Source: Acidobacteriaceae bacterium (GTDB taxonomy: Bacteria; Acidobacteriota; Terriglobia; Terriglobales; Acidobacteriaceae). Taken from it: a DNA stretch of 64,000 nt. The position numbers and the translations under genes are program-made. Location of the stretch: positions 45,565-109,564 of the forward strand of contig PMHV01000034.1 of NCBI GenBank assembly GCA_003156805.1, in the 5' to 3' direction. The notes below the pieces were generated by a model. The model was not told where the DNA came from, made no database searches, and saw only the letters and a program-made list of their open reading frames with translations. Below, in pieces: positions 1-8,305 of this stretch (its first letter is position 1; each line of letters starts with the position of its first letter).

Positions 1-882
1 TCGGTTGCGGCGGTGCTGGTGGATCGCGCGCTGCGCGGCAAGAACGGCGCGTCGCGACTGACCTGCGTATTTGTGAACAACGGGGTGCTGCGCAAGAACG
101 AATTCGAGAAAGTGCAGCAGACGCTGCGCGGAAAGCTGGGCCTGCGTTTGGATGCAGTGGACGCCACGGATCGTTTTCTCAGCAAGCTGAAAGGGGTGAG
201 CGACCCCGAGAAGAAGCGCAAGATTATCGGCAACGAATTCATCAAAGTGTTCGAACGCGAAGCGCGCCGCATCGAAAAAAGCGAAGGCAAGGTCAACTGG
301 CTGGTGCAGGGCACGCTGTATCCGGATGTGATCGAGTCGCGCTCGGTGCGGGGGCCGTCGCAAGTGATCAAGTCGCACCATAACGTCGGTGGGCTGCCGG
401 AAAAGATGAAGCTCAAACTGATCGAGCCGCTGAAAGATTTGTTTAAGGATGAAGTGCGCAAGATCGGTCGCGACCTGGGCGTGCCGGACGAAATCTTGCA
501 GCGGCAGCCGTTTCCCGGTCCCGGGCTGGCGGTACGGGTGTTGGGAGAAATCACGCCGGAGCGCCTGTCGCTGCTGCGCGAGTGCGACGACATTGTGGTG
601 AGCGAAATCAAGAATGCCGGCCTCTACACAAAAATCTGGCAGTCGTTTGCGGTGCTGCTGCCTGTGATGTCGGTGGGCGTGATGGGCGACATGCGGACTT
701 ATGCTTACACATGCGCGGTGCGGGCGGTGAGTTCGGAGGACGGCATGACCGCGGACTGGGTTGCGCTGCCGCACGAAGTGCTGAAAAAAATCTCCACGCG
801 GGTGGTGAACGAAGTGAAAGGCGTGAACCGGGTTGTGTATGACATTACTTCCAAGCCTCCGGGGACGATTGAGTGGGAGTAG
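1..882 (+). CDS. guaA: GMP synthase (glutamine-hydrolysing), C-terminal part
   Basis: The gene is cut by the window start; the reading frame is open from base 1. GMP synthase aminates XMP to GMP, the last step of guanine nucleotide synthesis. What remains is the end of the ATP pyrophosphatase domain (the first residues [11 protein letters not shown] follow the PP-loop) and the complete C-terminal dimerisation domain. The family motif [18 protein letters not shown] and the C-terminal ending [11 protein letters not shown] are typical. The amidotransferase domain would lie upstream. Nothing looks damaged. A high-confidence assignment. Confidence 0.97.
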   Translation, partial: SVAAVLVDRALRGKNGASRLTCVFVNNGVLRKNEFEKVQQTLRGKLGLRLDAVDATDRFLSKLKGVSDPEKKRKIIGNEFIKVFEREARRIEKSEGKVNWLVQGTLYPDVIESRSVRGPSQVIKSHHNVGGLPEKMKLKLIEPLKDLFKDEVRKIGRDLGVPDEILQRQPFPGPGLAVRVLGEITPERLSLLRECDDIVVSEIKNAGLYTKIWQSFAVLLPVMSVGVMGDMRTYAYTCAVRAVSSEDGMTADWVALPHEVLKKISTRVVNEVKGVNRVVYDITSKPPGTIEWE

Positions 883-888
883 AGATCG

Positions 889-919
889 GCCTCAGACCTC
901 GGACCTCAGACCTTGGACC
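889..919. repeat. Degenerate GGACCTC short-repeat tract
   Basis: Immediately after guaA the sequence runs through variants of CTCAGACCTCGGACC with a unit of about 7-8 bases. Similar tracts with the same GGACCT/GGACTT core occur at 2859-2912 and 4283-4330. No gene is present here. Confidence 0.7.
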
Positions 920-930
920 ATGGGCGAGGG

Positions 931-980
931 ATGAAGCAGATTCCTCACCGGGCTTTCGGCCCGGTTCGGAATGACAAGGA
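931..980. repeat. Palindromic interspersed repeat (REP-like)
   Basis: An element of about 50 bases with the core GCAGATTCCTC ... CGGAATGAC flanks a perfect 7-bp inverted repeat (ACCGGGC at 947-953, GCCCGGT at 959-965, loop TTTCG). A related sequence, GTCATCCTGAGCGAAGCGAAG, occurs at 57781. The hairpin lacks a following T-run, so it is not a classical terminator. From general knowledge, elements with this core are common between genes in many bacterial genomes. Confidence 0.55.
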
Positions 981-1104
981 TCTGTGATCGGACCTGGGTC
1001 CCGACAATCACTTCTTGGACGGCGGGAATTCTGCTATTTTTGGCGGCCTGCTATTTTGCGGCGATCGAGTTTAGGATGATCCGGTCCTGAACAGGAGGGA
1101 TGCG

Positions 1105-1926
1105 GTGAGGCGATGGATCTGGGCGTCGACTTGGCTGATGTTTGCGGCGACTATGTATTTGATCCTGGCGGAAGCGGTGTGGACGTGGGTGCGGCTGCCG
1201 ATGCTGGGCAATGTCGGATTTACGCTGGTGTTTGTGATGTTTGCGCTGCTGCACTGCGTCGCGATCGAAGGTGCGCGGCGCACGGCGGGGTTCTTCGCGA
1301 TCTCGGCGGTGGTTTCGTATCTGATGGAAGAGATGGGAGTGCGAACCGGCCTGATCTATGGAACCTACCACTACAGCGATCTGCTGGGCACGAAGCTGGG
1401 GCATGTGCCGGTGATCATACCGCTGGCGTGGTTCATGATGATTTATCCGTCATGGATGGTGAGTCGGGCGCTGGTGCGCGGCGTGGATACGCATTCGCTG
1501 TCCGGCCTTACGGCGCAAGCCGCGGTGGCTGCGTGGGTGATGACCGCGTGGGACGTGGTGATGGATCCCAGCATGTCGGCCGCGGGGAATTGGGTATGGG
1601 AGCATGGCGGAGTCTACTTCGGCGTGCCGCGGCGTAACTACCTGGGCTGGCTGCTTACTACTTTTCTGGTTTATTGGATCGTGGGTTGGCTGTGGCGGGG
1701 TGCGGAGCGCAAGACGGATGCGTCCAGGATATTCGAGGCGCTGCCAGTGATCGTCTATTCATTTTTTGCGGTTCGCTACTGCACGCCGAGCCGCTTCCCG
1801 GCGTTGCAGGTGGTTGCGCTGTTCGCCATGGGAATGCCGGCGCTGGTGGCCTTGATACAGGTTTGGCTGAACCGGAATAACGATGTGGGTGGGGCCGCGG
1901 CGGTCGTCGTCCGATCGGTTCGATAA
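1105..1926 (+). CDS. DUF422/CruF-like carotenoid biosynthesis membrane protein
   Basis: A 273-residue protein with about seven hydrophobic segments, from LMFAATMYLILAEAVW at the N-terminus to ALFAMGMPALVALIQVWL near the C-terminus. It resembles the DUF422 family, which includes the C50 carotenoid 1,2-hydratase CruF. Motifs such as GVRTGLIYGTYHYSD, AWDVVMDPSMS and YLGWLLTTFLVYW are typical of that family. The GTG start is chosen because AGGAGGG ends about 6 bases upstream. No other carotenoid gene is in view, so the exact substrate is unknown. Confidence 0.8.
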   Translation: MRRWIWASTWLMFAATMYLILAEAVWTWVRLPMLGNVGFTLVFVMFALLHCVAIEGARRTAGFFAISAVVSYLMEEMGVRTGLIYGTYHYSDLLGTKLGHVPVIIPLAWFMMIYPSWMVSRALVRGVDTHSLSGLTAQAAVAAWVMTAWDVVMDPSMSAAGNWVWEHGGVYFGVPRRNYLGWLLTTFLVYWIVGWLWRGAERKTDASRIFEALPVIVYSFFAVRYCTPSRFPALQVVALFAMGMPALVALIQVWLNRNNDVGGAAAVVVRSVR

Positions 1927-1986
1927 TTGCCGTTAGCTCAACTGGCGTCGATGAGTCGGCGTGAATCGCGGGGCTGCGGCGCGCTG

Positions 1987-1995
1987 TGCTACAAT
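1987..1995 (+). promoter_or_regulatory. Extended -10 promoter candidate
   Basis: TGCTACAAT is an extended -10 element (TGnTACAAT) about 90 bases upstream of the gene at 2084. I see no good -35 hexamer, which is acceptable for an extended -10. Confidence 0.4.
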
Positions 1996-2083
1996 CCGGC
2001 GTCGCAAGTCAGACAGAATCTGCTCCGCAACAGACCCCAGGGAACGCACGCAACGCACTCAATAACCCAAGGAGGATTCGAAT

Positions 2084-2416
2084 ATGCAGGTGCTGCAAAT
2101 TATCAATCAGGTGGGCCCCTTGCCGATCAAAGCTTCGTTCAATGCTCCGCTGGACGGGCCGGCGCTGCTGGTGGTGACCAGCAGCCTGTGGACAACTCAA
2201 ACCAATACGATGATGCAACTGAATGTCGGGCTGGACGGAACTCAAGTGGCGACGGGCCAGATGTTTTCCAACGCATCCAGCACTCACCGAGTTTTGCCGA
2301 CGCTGTTTATCGGCTGTTCTCTGAGCTATGGCCAGCATACACTTACCTTGACGCTGGCTGGGTCGGGTGTAACTTCCGATTACAACGACTCCTTCAGCGC
2401 TGCGATTCTGTACTGA
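2084..2416 (+). CDS. Hypothetical small beta-rich protein
   Basis: A 110-residue protein that I do not recognise. It has no signal peptide, no cysteine pair and no charged catalytic cluster. Alternating hydrophobic and Thr/Ser stretches (for example HTLTLTLAGSG) suggest a beta-sandwich. The start is well supported by AAGGAGG 8 bases before the ATG. It stands alone, with an extended -10 element upstream and a repeat tract directly after the stop. Confidence 0.7.
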   Translation: MQVLQIINQVGPLPIKASFNAPLDGPALLVVTSSLWTTQTNTMMQLNVGLDGTQVATGQMFSNASSTHRVLPTLFIGCSLSYGQHTLTLTLAGSGVTSDYNDSFSAAILY

Positions 2417-2482
2417 TCGTCTTGTGCTGATCGCAGGTGTACTGGCGTCCTTGTACTGATCGTCGTTTGTGATGATCGGCCG
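2413..2482. repeat. Degenerate TACTGATCGTC repeat tract
   Basis: Four or five imperfect copies of (TAC)TGATCGTCTTG with a period of about 14-15 bases fill the gap between the hypothetical gene and the cupin gene, starting over the stop codon of the first. Nothing else is seen here. Confidence 0.6.
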
Positions 2483-2484
2483 CG

Positions 2485-2850
2485 CTAGGCTTGGTCGCGG
2501 TGGACGGTTTCCAGGGAAAATGCGGGGAGGCAGACGGCGATGTATTCGGCTCCGCCTTCGCGGGGAGTGGAGTAGCGGATCCATTCGCCGGCATAGGCGA
2601 TGACGGCTTGTCCGGCGGCGACTTCGATGGTGCCGTTCTCGTGCTCGACTTGCAGCGTGCCTTTGAGGACGATGGTGAATTCGTCGAACTGGGGAGTTTG
2701 GCCGGGCTCGGCCCATCCCGCGGGGCTGCGCATGTGGGCGACGCTGAGCGACGAAGTCTTGGAATTGACGCGGCCGATGTATTCGTCGATGAGCTTGGGT
2801 TTGTTGCCAGCGGCAGTGATGCGCGTGGGTTGGGAGATGAGTGTGGGCAT
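2485..2850 (-). CDS. Cupin-domain protein
   Basis: A 121-residue single-domain cupin. The core FDEFTIVLKGTLQVEHENG and the later PREGGAEYIAVCLPAFS give the expected two cupin motifs. The first motif has Phe-Asp-Glu-Phe in place of the usual His-x-His, so the metal site looks incomplete. The pattern resembles cupins acting on small polar substrates, but the substrate cannot be read from the sequence. Monocistronic, between two repeat tracts. Confidence 0.8.
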   Translation of the reverse strand: MPTLISQPTRITAAGNKPKLIDEYIGRVNSKTSSLSVAHMRSPAGWAEPGQTPQFDEFTIVLKGTLQVEHENGTIEVAAGQAVIAYAGEWIRYSTPREGGAEYIAVCLPAFSLETVHRDQA

Positions 2851-2858
2851 GGTTTAAG

Positions 2859-2912
2859 TTCGGACTCCGGACTTCAGACCTTGGACCTCGGGCTTGAGGC
2901 TTCGGCCTTAGC
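2859..2912. repeat. Degenerate GGACTTC/GGCTTCG short-repeat tract
   Basis: Upstream of the cupin gene, variants of CGGACTTCAGACCTTGGACC grade into GGCTTGAGGCTTCGGCC. It is the same type of tract as at 889-919 and 4283-4330. Confidence 0.65.
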
Positions 2913-3061
2913 TTCCCGGCTATTTTGCTACGTCTACGAGTGTAACCCGGCTGGATTTGTTGGCGCTTGGATGGGAGCGCGCACTCCGCGAAGTGTGCGA
3001 TTACTCGCTCCCGTTCTCGGCCCACGGCTTGCGCCGTGGGCTGGTTTCGTCAGTAGATTGG

Positions 3062-3108
3062 CCGCTGATCCGCCGCCGTTGATCCCTGCTGCTGATCCGC
3101 TACTACGG
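3062..3108. repeat. Degenerate CTGATCCGC repeat tract
   Basis: Three imperfect copies of GCTGATCCGCTGC with a period of about 14 bases lie at the 3' end of the minus-strand gene at 3103-4098. The tract may extend slightly into its last codons. Confidence 0.5.
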
Positions 3109-4098
3109 GCAGGGATACGCGATGGGAGGAGTTGGTGGTGTTCCCGGAATGAAAGAGCCGGGCGTGCCGGGCGAGTTGCCGATGGGGGGCGTGCCGGGGA
3201 CGTAAGTTCCCGGAGTGCCGGGCGAACCGCCGGTGTAACAGGTGCCCGTGGACGAAAACGCGTAGGGCAGTGGGCGCGGAGCGGCCATGGGCGCGGGTAG
3301 TGGCGGAGCGTTGAGAGCGGCCGCGACTTGAGTTGTCTGCAGGGACAAAGGCTGCGGCAGAGTCATCTCCATGGGCGAGCCGACGTCGACGAAGAACTGG
3401 CGGGTGTGCAGGAGCAGGGCAAAGCCGATCACGCCGCCGATCGCTCCGCCGACTACGGCGCCGATGCCGGTGCTTTCCGCGCGGCTCACGTTGACCGTCA
3501 TTCCGTTGATGGTGGTTCCGGGCGAGCTGTTGGCGGCGTGACCGATGAGCAGGCCCAGGCCGAGTCCGGCGGCGGGAGCGGCTATGGCGGCGGCGATCCC
3601 GCCCTTGGTGGGCTGGCGCCAGGCTGTGTCTTCGTCGCTTTCGATGGTCATGGGCGCGGAAATGTTGGCGGTGTATCCGTTGGGAAAGATCACGGCAGCG
3701 GATTGCATTTGCAGTTCGCCGCGGGTGCCGTCGCGAGAGACTTTGTCAATGGCTCCTTGAATGAAAGTTCCGGCGGGGATTACGACCGCATTGCCCACCG
3801 TAACCGGCGAAGTCGTTTGAGCGTAGATTTCATCGCCACGACGCGTGGAGTGGCTCCAGATGGGATGCGTGAGCACAAGAGCAAGCCGGGTGCCGGCGGG
3901 AATTGTGACCGTTTCTTTTTCGGCCGCGGCCGCTTGCGAGGCTGCGGGCGGCTGATCTTGTGCCATGCAGGTTAAGGCTGCGAGAAGCAGCGCGATGAGG
4001 GTGAGCGTGGGAGTGATTCGTGTCCCGGCCAGAGGCAGAGAAGCAACTGTGGTCGAAACCGTGGGACAGCAGCGATGGTTCTGATGGTTGTTCGCCAC
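3103..4098 (-). CDS. Secreted protein with glycine-zipper segment and Pro/Gly/Thr-rich tail
   Basis: A 331-residue exported protein: the hydrophobic stretch LTLIALLLAALTCMA near residue 35 looks like a signal peptide. The middle section (VTIPAGTRLALVLTHPI ... VVIPAGTFIQGAI) resembles TrbI/VirB10-like or beta-barrel assembly folds found in many acidobacterial exported proteins. Two glycine-rich hydrophobic segments follow (around IAAPAAGLGLGLLIGHA and GAVVGGAIGGVIGFALLL). The C-terminus is a low-complexity tail of repeated GTPGTYVPGTPP-like units. No function is assigned. The start at 4098 gives an unusually long pre-signal segment; a later start is possible. Confidence 0.7.
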   Translation of the reverse strand: MANNHQNHRCCPTVSTTVASLPLAGTRITPTLTLIALLLAALTCMAQDQPPAASQAAAAEKETVTIPAGTRLALVLTHPIWSHSTRRGDEIYAQTTSPVTVGNAVVIPAGTFIQGAIDKVSRDGTRGELQMQSAAVIFPNGYTANISAPMTIESDEDTAWRQPTKGGIAAAIAAPAAGLGLGLLIGHAANSSPGTTINGMTVNVSRAESTGIGAVVGGAIGGVIGFALLLHTRQFFVDVGSPMEMTLPQPLSLQTTQVAAALNAPPLPAPMAAPRPLPYAFSSTGTCYTGGSPGTPGTYVPGTPPIGNSPGTPGSFIPGTPPTPPIAYPCP

Positions 4099-4282
4099 TT
4101 TGGTTCCTCCTGTGGAAAGCCCATTCTATGCTTTCCGGGTTGGGGTGCTTGGATGGCACATGGGAAAGAACAGAACGCTTTTCACAGTGTTCGACTGGCT
4201 TGTCAATAGAATGCCGGTATTGATTGGTGAAGATTTGCAAAAGTGGGTCGCGTTTTGTAAAGGGACGATGACGAAGGTAAGA

Positions 4283-4330
4283 CGGACCTTGGACTTCGGA
4301 CCTCGGACCTCGGACCTTAGATCCCTGGAC
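4283..4330. repeat. Degenerate GGACCTCGGACC short-repeat tract
   Basis: At least five units related to GGACCTC/GGACTTC lie between the minus-strand secreted protein and rph. This is the clearest of the GGACCTC tracts. There is no gene here. Confidence 0.7.
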
Positions 4331-4476
4331 TTGCTTGGCTGGGCGGAATCTGGGGTGAACTTCGGGTTCGGCGTCAAGTCCACGAAAGTAGAAACCTCCG
4401 TAGATTTCCGCAGGATTTCCGAGATTCCGGTGTGACGAATGTCCTTGCCATCCACAGGTTCGGTACAATCAGCCGC

Positions 4477-5214
4477 ATGTACTATCGTTCGGATAATCGC
4501 GCTCCCGATCAGCTCCGGCCGGTTACGATCACGCCGGAATTCATTACCACTGCCGAAGGTTCAGTTTTGATTGAGGTAGGAAACACGCGGGTGATCTGCA
4601 CCGCGTCGATCGAAGAATCGGTGCCGAAGTTTATGACCGGTTCGGGCAAAGGATGGGTTTCGAGCGAATACGCGATGCTGCCGCGCTCGACGCTGACGCG
4701 GACGCCGCGCGAAGTGAACAAAGGGCGGCAGAGTGGGCGGACGCACGAGATTCAGCGGCTGATCGGGCGATCGTTGCGAGCGGTGACCGACCTGCCGCGG
4801 TTGGGAGAACGCACCATCTGGATCGATTGCGATGTGATTCAGGCTGACGGCGGCACGCGCACGGCTTCGATTACGGGCGCGTTCGTTGCGCTGGGCCTGG
4901 CGCTGGAGAAACTGGTGGAAGCAGGGACGCTGACCTCGGTGCCGCTGAAGGATTTTGTCGCCGCCGTGAGCGTGGGCATGGTGGATGGAGAAATTCTGCT
5001 CGACCTCTGCTACGAAGAAGACTCGCGCGCCGACGTGGACATGAATTTTGTGTTGACCGCCGGACACAAGATGGTGGATGTGCAGGCCAGCGCCGAGCGC
5101 CAGGCCTTCGACGAGCATCAACTCAACAAGATGATGGCGTTCGCGCGGCAGGGCGTGCAGTCGCTGATTGCCAAGCAGCAGGCGGTGCTGAGCGGGATTA
5201 CGCTGCGCCAGTAA
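4477..5214 (+). CDS. rph: Ribonuclease PH
   Basis: A 245-residue phosphorolytic 3'-5' exoribonuclease that trims tRNA 3' ends. The N-terminus MYYRSDNRAPDQLRPV matches the family start, which is why the ATG at 4477 is preferred over an upstream one at 4432. Phosphate and RNA binding motifs are intact: RTPREVNKGRQSGRTHEIQR, GGTRTASITGAFVA and CYEEDSRADVDMNFV. Length is normal. The preceding 45 codons of the open frame do not look like coding sequence. Confidence 0.96.
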   Translation: MYYRSDNRAPDQLRPVTITPEFITTAEGSVLIEVGNTRVICTASIEESVPKFMTGSGKGWVSSEYAMLPRSTLTRTPREVNKGRQSGRTHEIQRLIGRSLRAVTDLPRLGERTIWIDCDVIQADGGTRTASITGAFVALGLALEKLVEAGTLTSVPLKDFVAAVSVGMVDGEILLDLCYEEDSRADVDMNFVLTAGHKMVDVQASAERQAFDEHQLNKMMAFARQGVQSLIAKQQAVLSGITLRQ

Positions 5215-5414
5215 TCATCGTCATCCGCTCTTCAAACTGGCTGCGCGGCCGCGAAGCAGGCCACACCAGGCGCAGCTAGGGCGGCGCCTCAAGTTCGAAG
5301 CCCTCCTCGATAACAAGAGTCTGCTGATGCCAGAACTGAGTTCTGCTCATTTTGTCTACTTCAGAGCTCTCGCGCTAGTTGGGGGTGAGGTACGGTTGAG
5401 CATCCTGTTTCGCG

Positions 5415-7202
5415 TCAGGAGCCGGAAGCGGATGCGGTCGCTTTTTGCGTGGCGACCCACTCGTGCACGCGGGTGGATAGGACATCCAGGGGTAGAGCGC
5501 CGGCGCCCAAGACTTCATCATGGAAATTACTCAGGTTGAACTTGTTGCCGAGTTGGTCTTTGGCGTATTGGCGCAACTTGAGGATCTCGAGCTGGCCGAT
5601 CTTGTAGCCGAGGGCCTGAGCTGGCCAAGCCATGTAGCGGTCGGTTTCGCTCTGCACTTCGGCTTCGTCGATGGCCGAGTGGTCGTGGAAAAAATCGACC
5701 ACCTGCTGTCGCGTCCAATGTTTGTGGTGGAAGCCGGTGTCGACGACTAAGCGGATGGCGCGGAGCATGTCGTCCTGCAGATGGCCGTAATAGCTGTAGG
5801 GATCCTGAAAGAATCCAACTTCTTTTCCCAGGCGCTCCGAGTAGAGAGCCCAACCTTCGGTGTAGGCGGTGTAATACTCGTTCTGGCGAAAGGGTGGAAG
5901 CTGCGGCAGTTCCTGGGCGATGGCGATCTGCAGGTGGTGGCCGGGGACGCCTTCGTGATACGCGGTGGTTTCAAAGTCGACGGTTGTGCCTTTCTCAAAG
6001 TTACTGGTGTTGACCATGATGTGAGCGGGGCGCGAGCCATCCTGAGCGCCCTGAACGTATGACGTGGAGGCTTCTTTCTCGCGGAACTCCTCGATGGGCA
6101 GGACTTGCAGCTTCGCTTTGGGAAGGCGGCCGAACATGGACGGCAGCTTCAAATACATTTGGTCGATGTATTTCTGGTAGAGGTCGAGGATTTCCTGGCG
6201 GGAGTGCACGTGAACTTTGGGGTTGGTCTGCAGGGAAGCGCTGAAGCTCTTGAGTTCTTTATAGCCGAGCTGATTGGCGACTTGCACCATGCGGACTTCG
6301 ATTTCTTTCACTTGAGCCAGGCCGATCTGGTGAATTTCTTCCGGCGAGAGATTGGTGGTGGTGCTCTCTTTCACGCGGAAGGCATAGTACTCGGGGCCGT
6401 TGGGAAGCGACCAAACGCCGGGCTCGGCGCGGCCTTTCGGGGCGTACTCTTCACGAACGAAGGTTGTGAACTTGACATAGGCAGGGATCACGGAATCGCG
6501 GATCGCGGCCAAGCCCTGCTCACGCAATCGTTTCTGGTCGGCGGCGGAGATGGAATCGGGAAACTTGTCGAAAGGTTGGGCGAACGGCGAGGCGTCGGGC
6601 GTTTTCGTGGCGATGCCGTTGGCCTGTTCGACAACTTTTTCCAGCAGGATGCGCGGCGGCATCAGGCCCTCGGCCATGCCTTTGCGCATCTGGATCACGT
6701 TCTCGTCGAAGTAGCGAGGCATTTGCTTCATCCGGGAAATGTAGTCGTCGTAATCCTTGACGCTCTGAAACGAAAGGATGGAGACGAGTTGCGGGAGATC
6801 GATGTGGACGCCACCGAACTGTGAGACCGGCATTTCCCAGGATTTGAAACGGGCGCCATCGAGAGCCATGTGAAGGTCGCGGACCATCAGGGTTTTGTTT
6901 AAGGCCTCCTGCTCGGGGAAGCCGGTAGTGTCGATGACTGCGAAGCGGACGAGGAATTTCCGGCTCTGCTCGAGATCGTTGTCAATCGCTTTCTGCGAGA
7001 AGTCGTCGAGTTTGTCGTTCCAGCGCTTGTCTCCGATGGCGGAAGCGAAGAGCGGGCTGGTGCGAAGCGTGTACTCCCAGCGTTCGGCGAGCAGATCGTT
7101 GAGGGATTTTCTGCGAGCGTCGAGGTCGGACTGCGGCGGCGCCGCGAAAACATTCAGGCACAGCAGGAGCGCCAGCAAGGCAAGCAGGACGAGAAATCGC
7201 AT
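5415..7202 (-). CDS. DUF885-family secreted metallohydrolase
   Basis: A 595-residue protein with a clear signal peptide (FLVLLALLALLLCLNVFA). It belongs to the DUF885 family, whose members resemble zinc carboxypeptidases. The HExxxHH-like signature is seen in AYHEGVPGHHLQIA, and the downstream YTEGWALYSERL supplies the expected glutamate. Length is typical. It is probably exported and acts on peptides or modified amino acids, but the substrate is not deducible. Monocistronic. Confidence 0.9.
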   Translation of the reverse strand: MRFLVLLALLALLLCLNVFAAPPQSDLDARRKSLNDLLAERWEYTLRTSPLFASAIGDKRWNDKLDDFSQKAIDNDLEQSRKFLVRFAVIDTTGFPEQEALNKTLMVRDLHMALDGARFKSWEMPVSQFGGVHIDLPQLVSILSFQSVKDYDDYISRMKQMPRYFDENVIQMRKGMAEGLMPPRILLEKVVEQANGIATKTPDASPFAQPFDKFPDSISAADQKRLREQGLAAIRDSVIPAYVKFTTFVREEYAPKGRAEPGVWSLPNGPEYYAFRVKESTTTNLSPEEIHQIGLAQVKEIEVRMVQVANQLGYKELKSFSASLQTNPKVHVHSRQEILDLYQKYIDQMYLKLPSMFGRLPKAKLQVLPIEEFREKEASTSYVQGAQDGSRPAHIMVNTSNFEKGTTVDFETTAYHEGVPGHHLQIAIAQELPQLPPFRQNEYYTAYTEGWALYSERLGKEVGFFQDPYSYYGHLQDDMLRAIRLVVDTGFHHKHWTRQQVVDFFHDHSAIDEAEVQSETDRYMAWPAQALGYKIGQLEILKLRQYAKDQLGNKFNLSNFHDEVLGAGALPLDVLSTRVHEWVATQKATASASGS

Positions 7203-7386
7203 TACGACTCCATGGCTTTGGTTAAGCGGAACGTTTGTTGTGAAAGGCGCGCGGCGGTTTTGATTTTACACCCGGTAGCGCGGCGTGGGGTCCGGTGCTG
7301 TTGAAGGCGGAATCTCCCGGTGGTTTCCTTGATGCAATGGGGACAGTTGCGCCGGATGGGTCAGGCCGCGACGGCCCCCGAGCCAT

Positions 7387-7415
7387 TTGACAGTGGTTTC
7401 GGGCGGAAGGATAAT
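7387..7415 (+). promoter_or_regulatory. Sigma-70 type promoter
   Basis: TTGACA at 7387-7392 and GATAAT at 7410-7415 are separated by exactly 17 bases, the best -35/-10 pair I found in the window. It lies 28 bases upstream of the ATG at 7443. Confidence 0.7.
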
Positions 7416-7442
7416 TGCGCCCGCGGGTGGGGAGGTTTTTCC

Positions 7443-8213
7443 ATGCGACGACCCACAGGGAAGTCTCGAAAAGCCGTCACGCTGTCCAAGCCGCTGCATC
7501 GCGATCTCACGCTCTATGCGCTTGCGGCCAGCGCGGCCGGAGTAAGTGTGCTGGTGTTGTCGCAGCCGGCGGAAGCACAGATCGTTTACACGCCGGCCCA
7601 CGAAGGCATTGGCCGTAACGGGAGGATGCTGATCGATCTCAATCACGACGAAATTCCGGACGTCGTCATCCGCGAGATTCCATGGAGCGAGGGGCCCGGC
7701 TTTAGTGGAAATTCCCTACAGGCTGTGCCCAGGGGCGGAGGAGGATTTAGGTTGGGCGGCTACACCGAATTCGCCGCTGCCATGGCGCCCGGCTCCAAGA
7801 TAGGAGCTTCCGATTTATTTTTTGCCGGAGCGGCCGTGATGGTCCAAGCGACGAGCTACGGGGGGTATTTCTACGGTTCGTGGTCGCCGCAGGCTACGAA
7901 CGGCTACCTCGGCATTCGATTTCGGATCGACGGAGAAACCCATTACGGCTGGGCGCGGCTGAACGTCAAGATTAATTTTGAAACGAAACAGATCGACGCG
8001 TTCTTGACGGGCTACGCCTACGAGACGGAGCCGAATGTGCCAATCCTGGCTGGGGATACGGGAGAGAATGACGCGGATCCTGGCGCGGCGAAGCAAATGA
8101 CGGTCCCGCTGGAGCCGGAGGAAAAGAGGCAATCGACCTTGGGCGCGTTGGCGCTTGGGACCTCCAACATTTCCGACTGGCGGAGCGGAGACTTGTTAGA
8201 GGGACGTCAGTAG
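7443..8213 (+). CDS. Exported hypothetical protein with a hydrophobic C-terminal tail motif
   Basis: A 256-residue protein. It begins with a basic segment (MRRPTGKSRKAV) and then a hydrophobic export segment (LTLYALAASAAGVSVLVLS) ending in an AEAQ-type cleavage site. The mature part contains an FG-GAP-like calcium-type stretch (LIDLNHDEIPDVVI) and a beta-rich body (YLGIRFRIDGETHYGWARL). The C-terminus carries STLGALALGTSNISDWR, reminiscent of the LGALALG...WRR tails that end many acidobacterial exported proteins. The start at 7443 follows GGGGAGG; the open frame continues upstream but overlaps the promoter. Function unknown. Confidence 0.75.
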   Translation: MRRPTGKSRKAVTLSKPLHRDLTLYALAASAAGVSVLVLSQPAEAQIVYTPAHEGIGRNGRMLIDLNHDEIPDVVIREIPWSEGPGFSGNSLQAVPRGGGGFRLGGYTEFAAAMAPGSKIGASDLFFAGAAVMVQATSYGGYFYGSWSPQATNGYLGIRFRIDGETHYGWARLNVKINFETKQIDAFLTGYAYETEPNVPILAGDTGENDADPGAAKQMTVPLEPEEKRQSTLGALALGTSNISDWRSGDLLEGRQ

Positions 8214-8305
8214 GCCGCCCGTGTCGGAGAACCGGCTTTTGGATTGGTTTACAATTGAGTGTCTCAAGCACTCATCTTCTTGCTGTGCAGTCCCGGAGGA
8301 ATTCT

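Noticed and set aside
1927-2430. Plus-strand frame of 167 codons
   Set aside because: It covers the promoter and the out-of-frame sequence of the hypothetical gene at 2084, which has a much better ribosome site.
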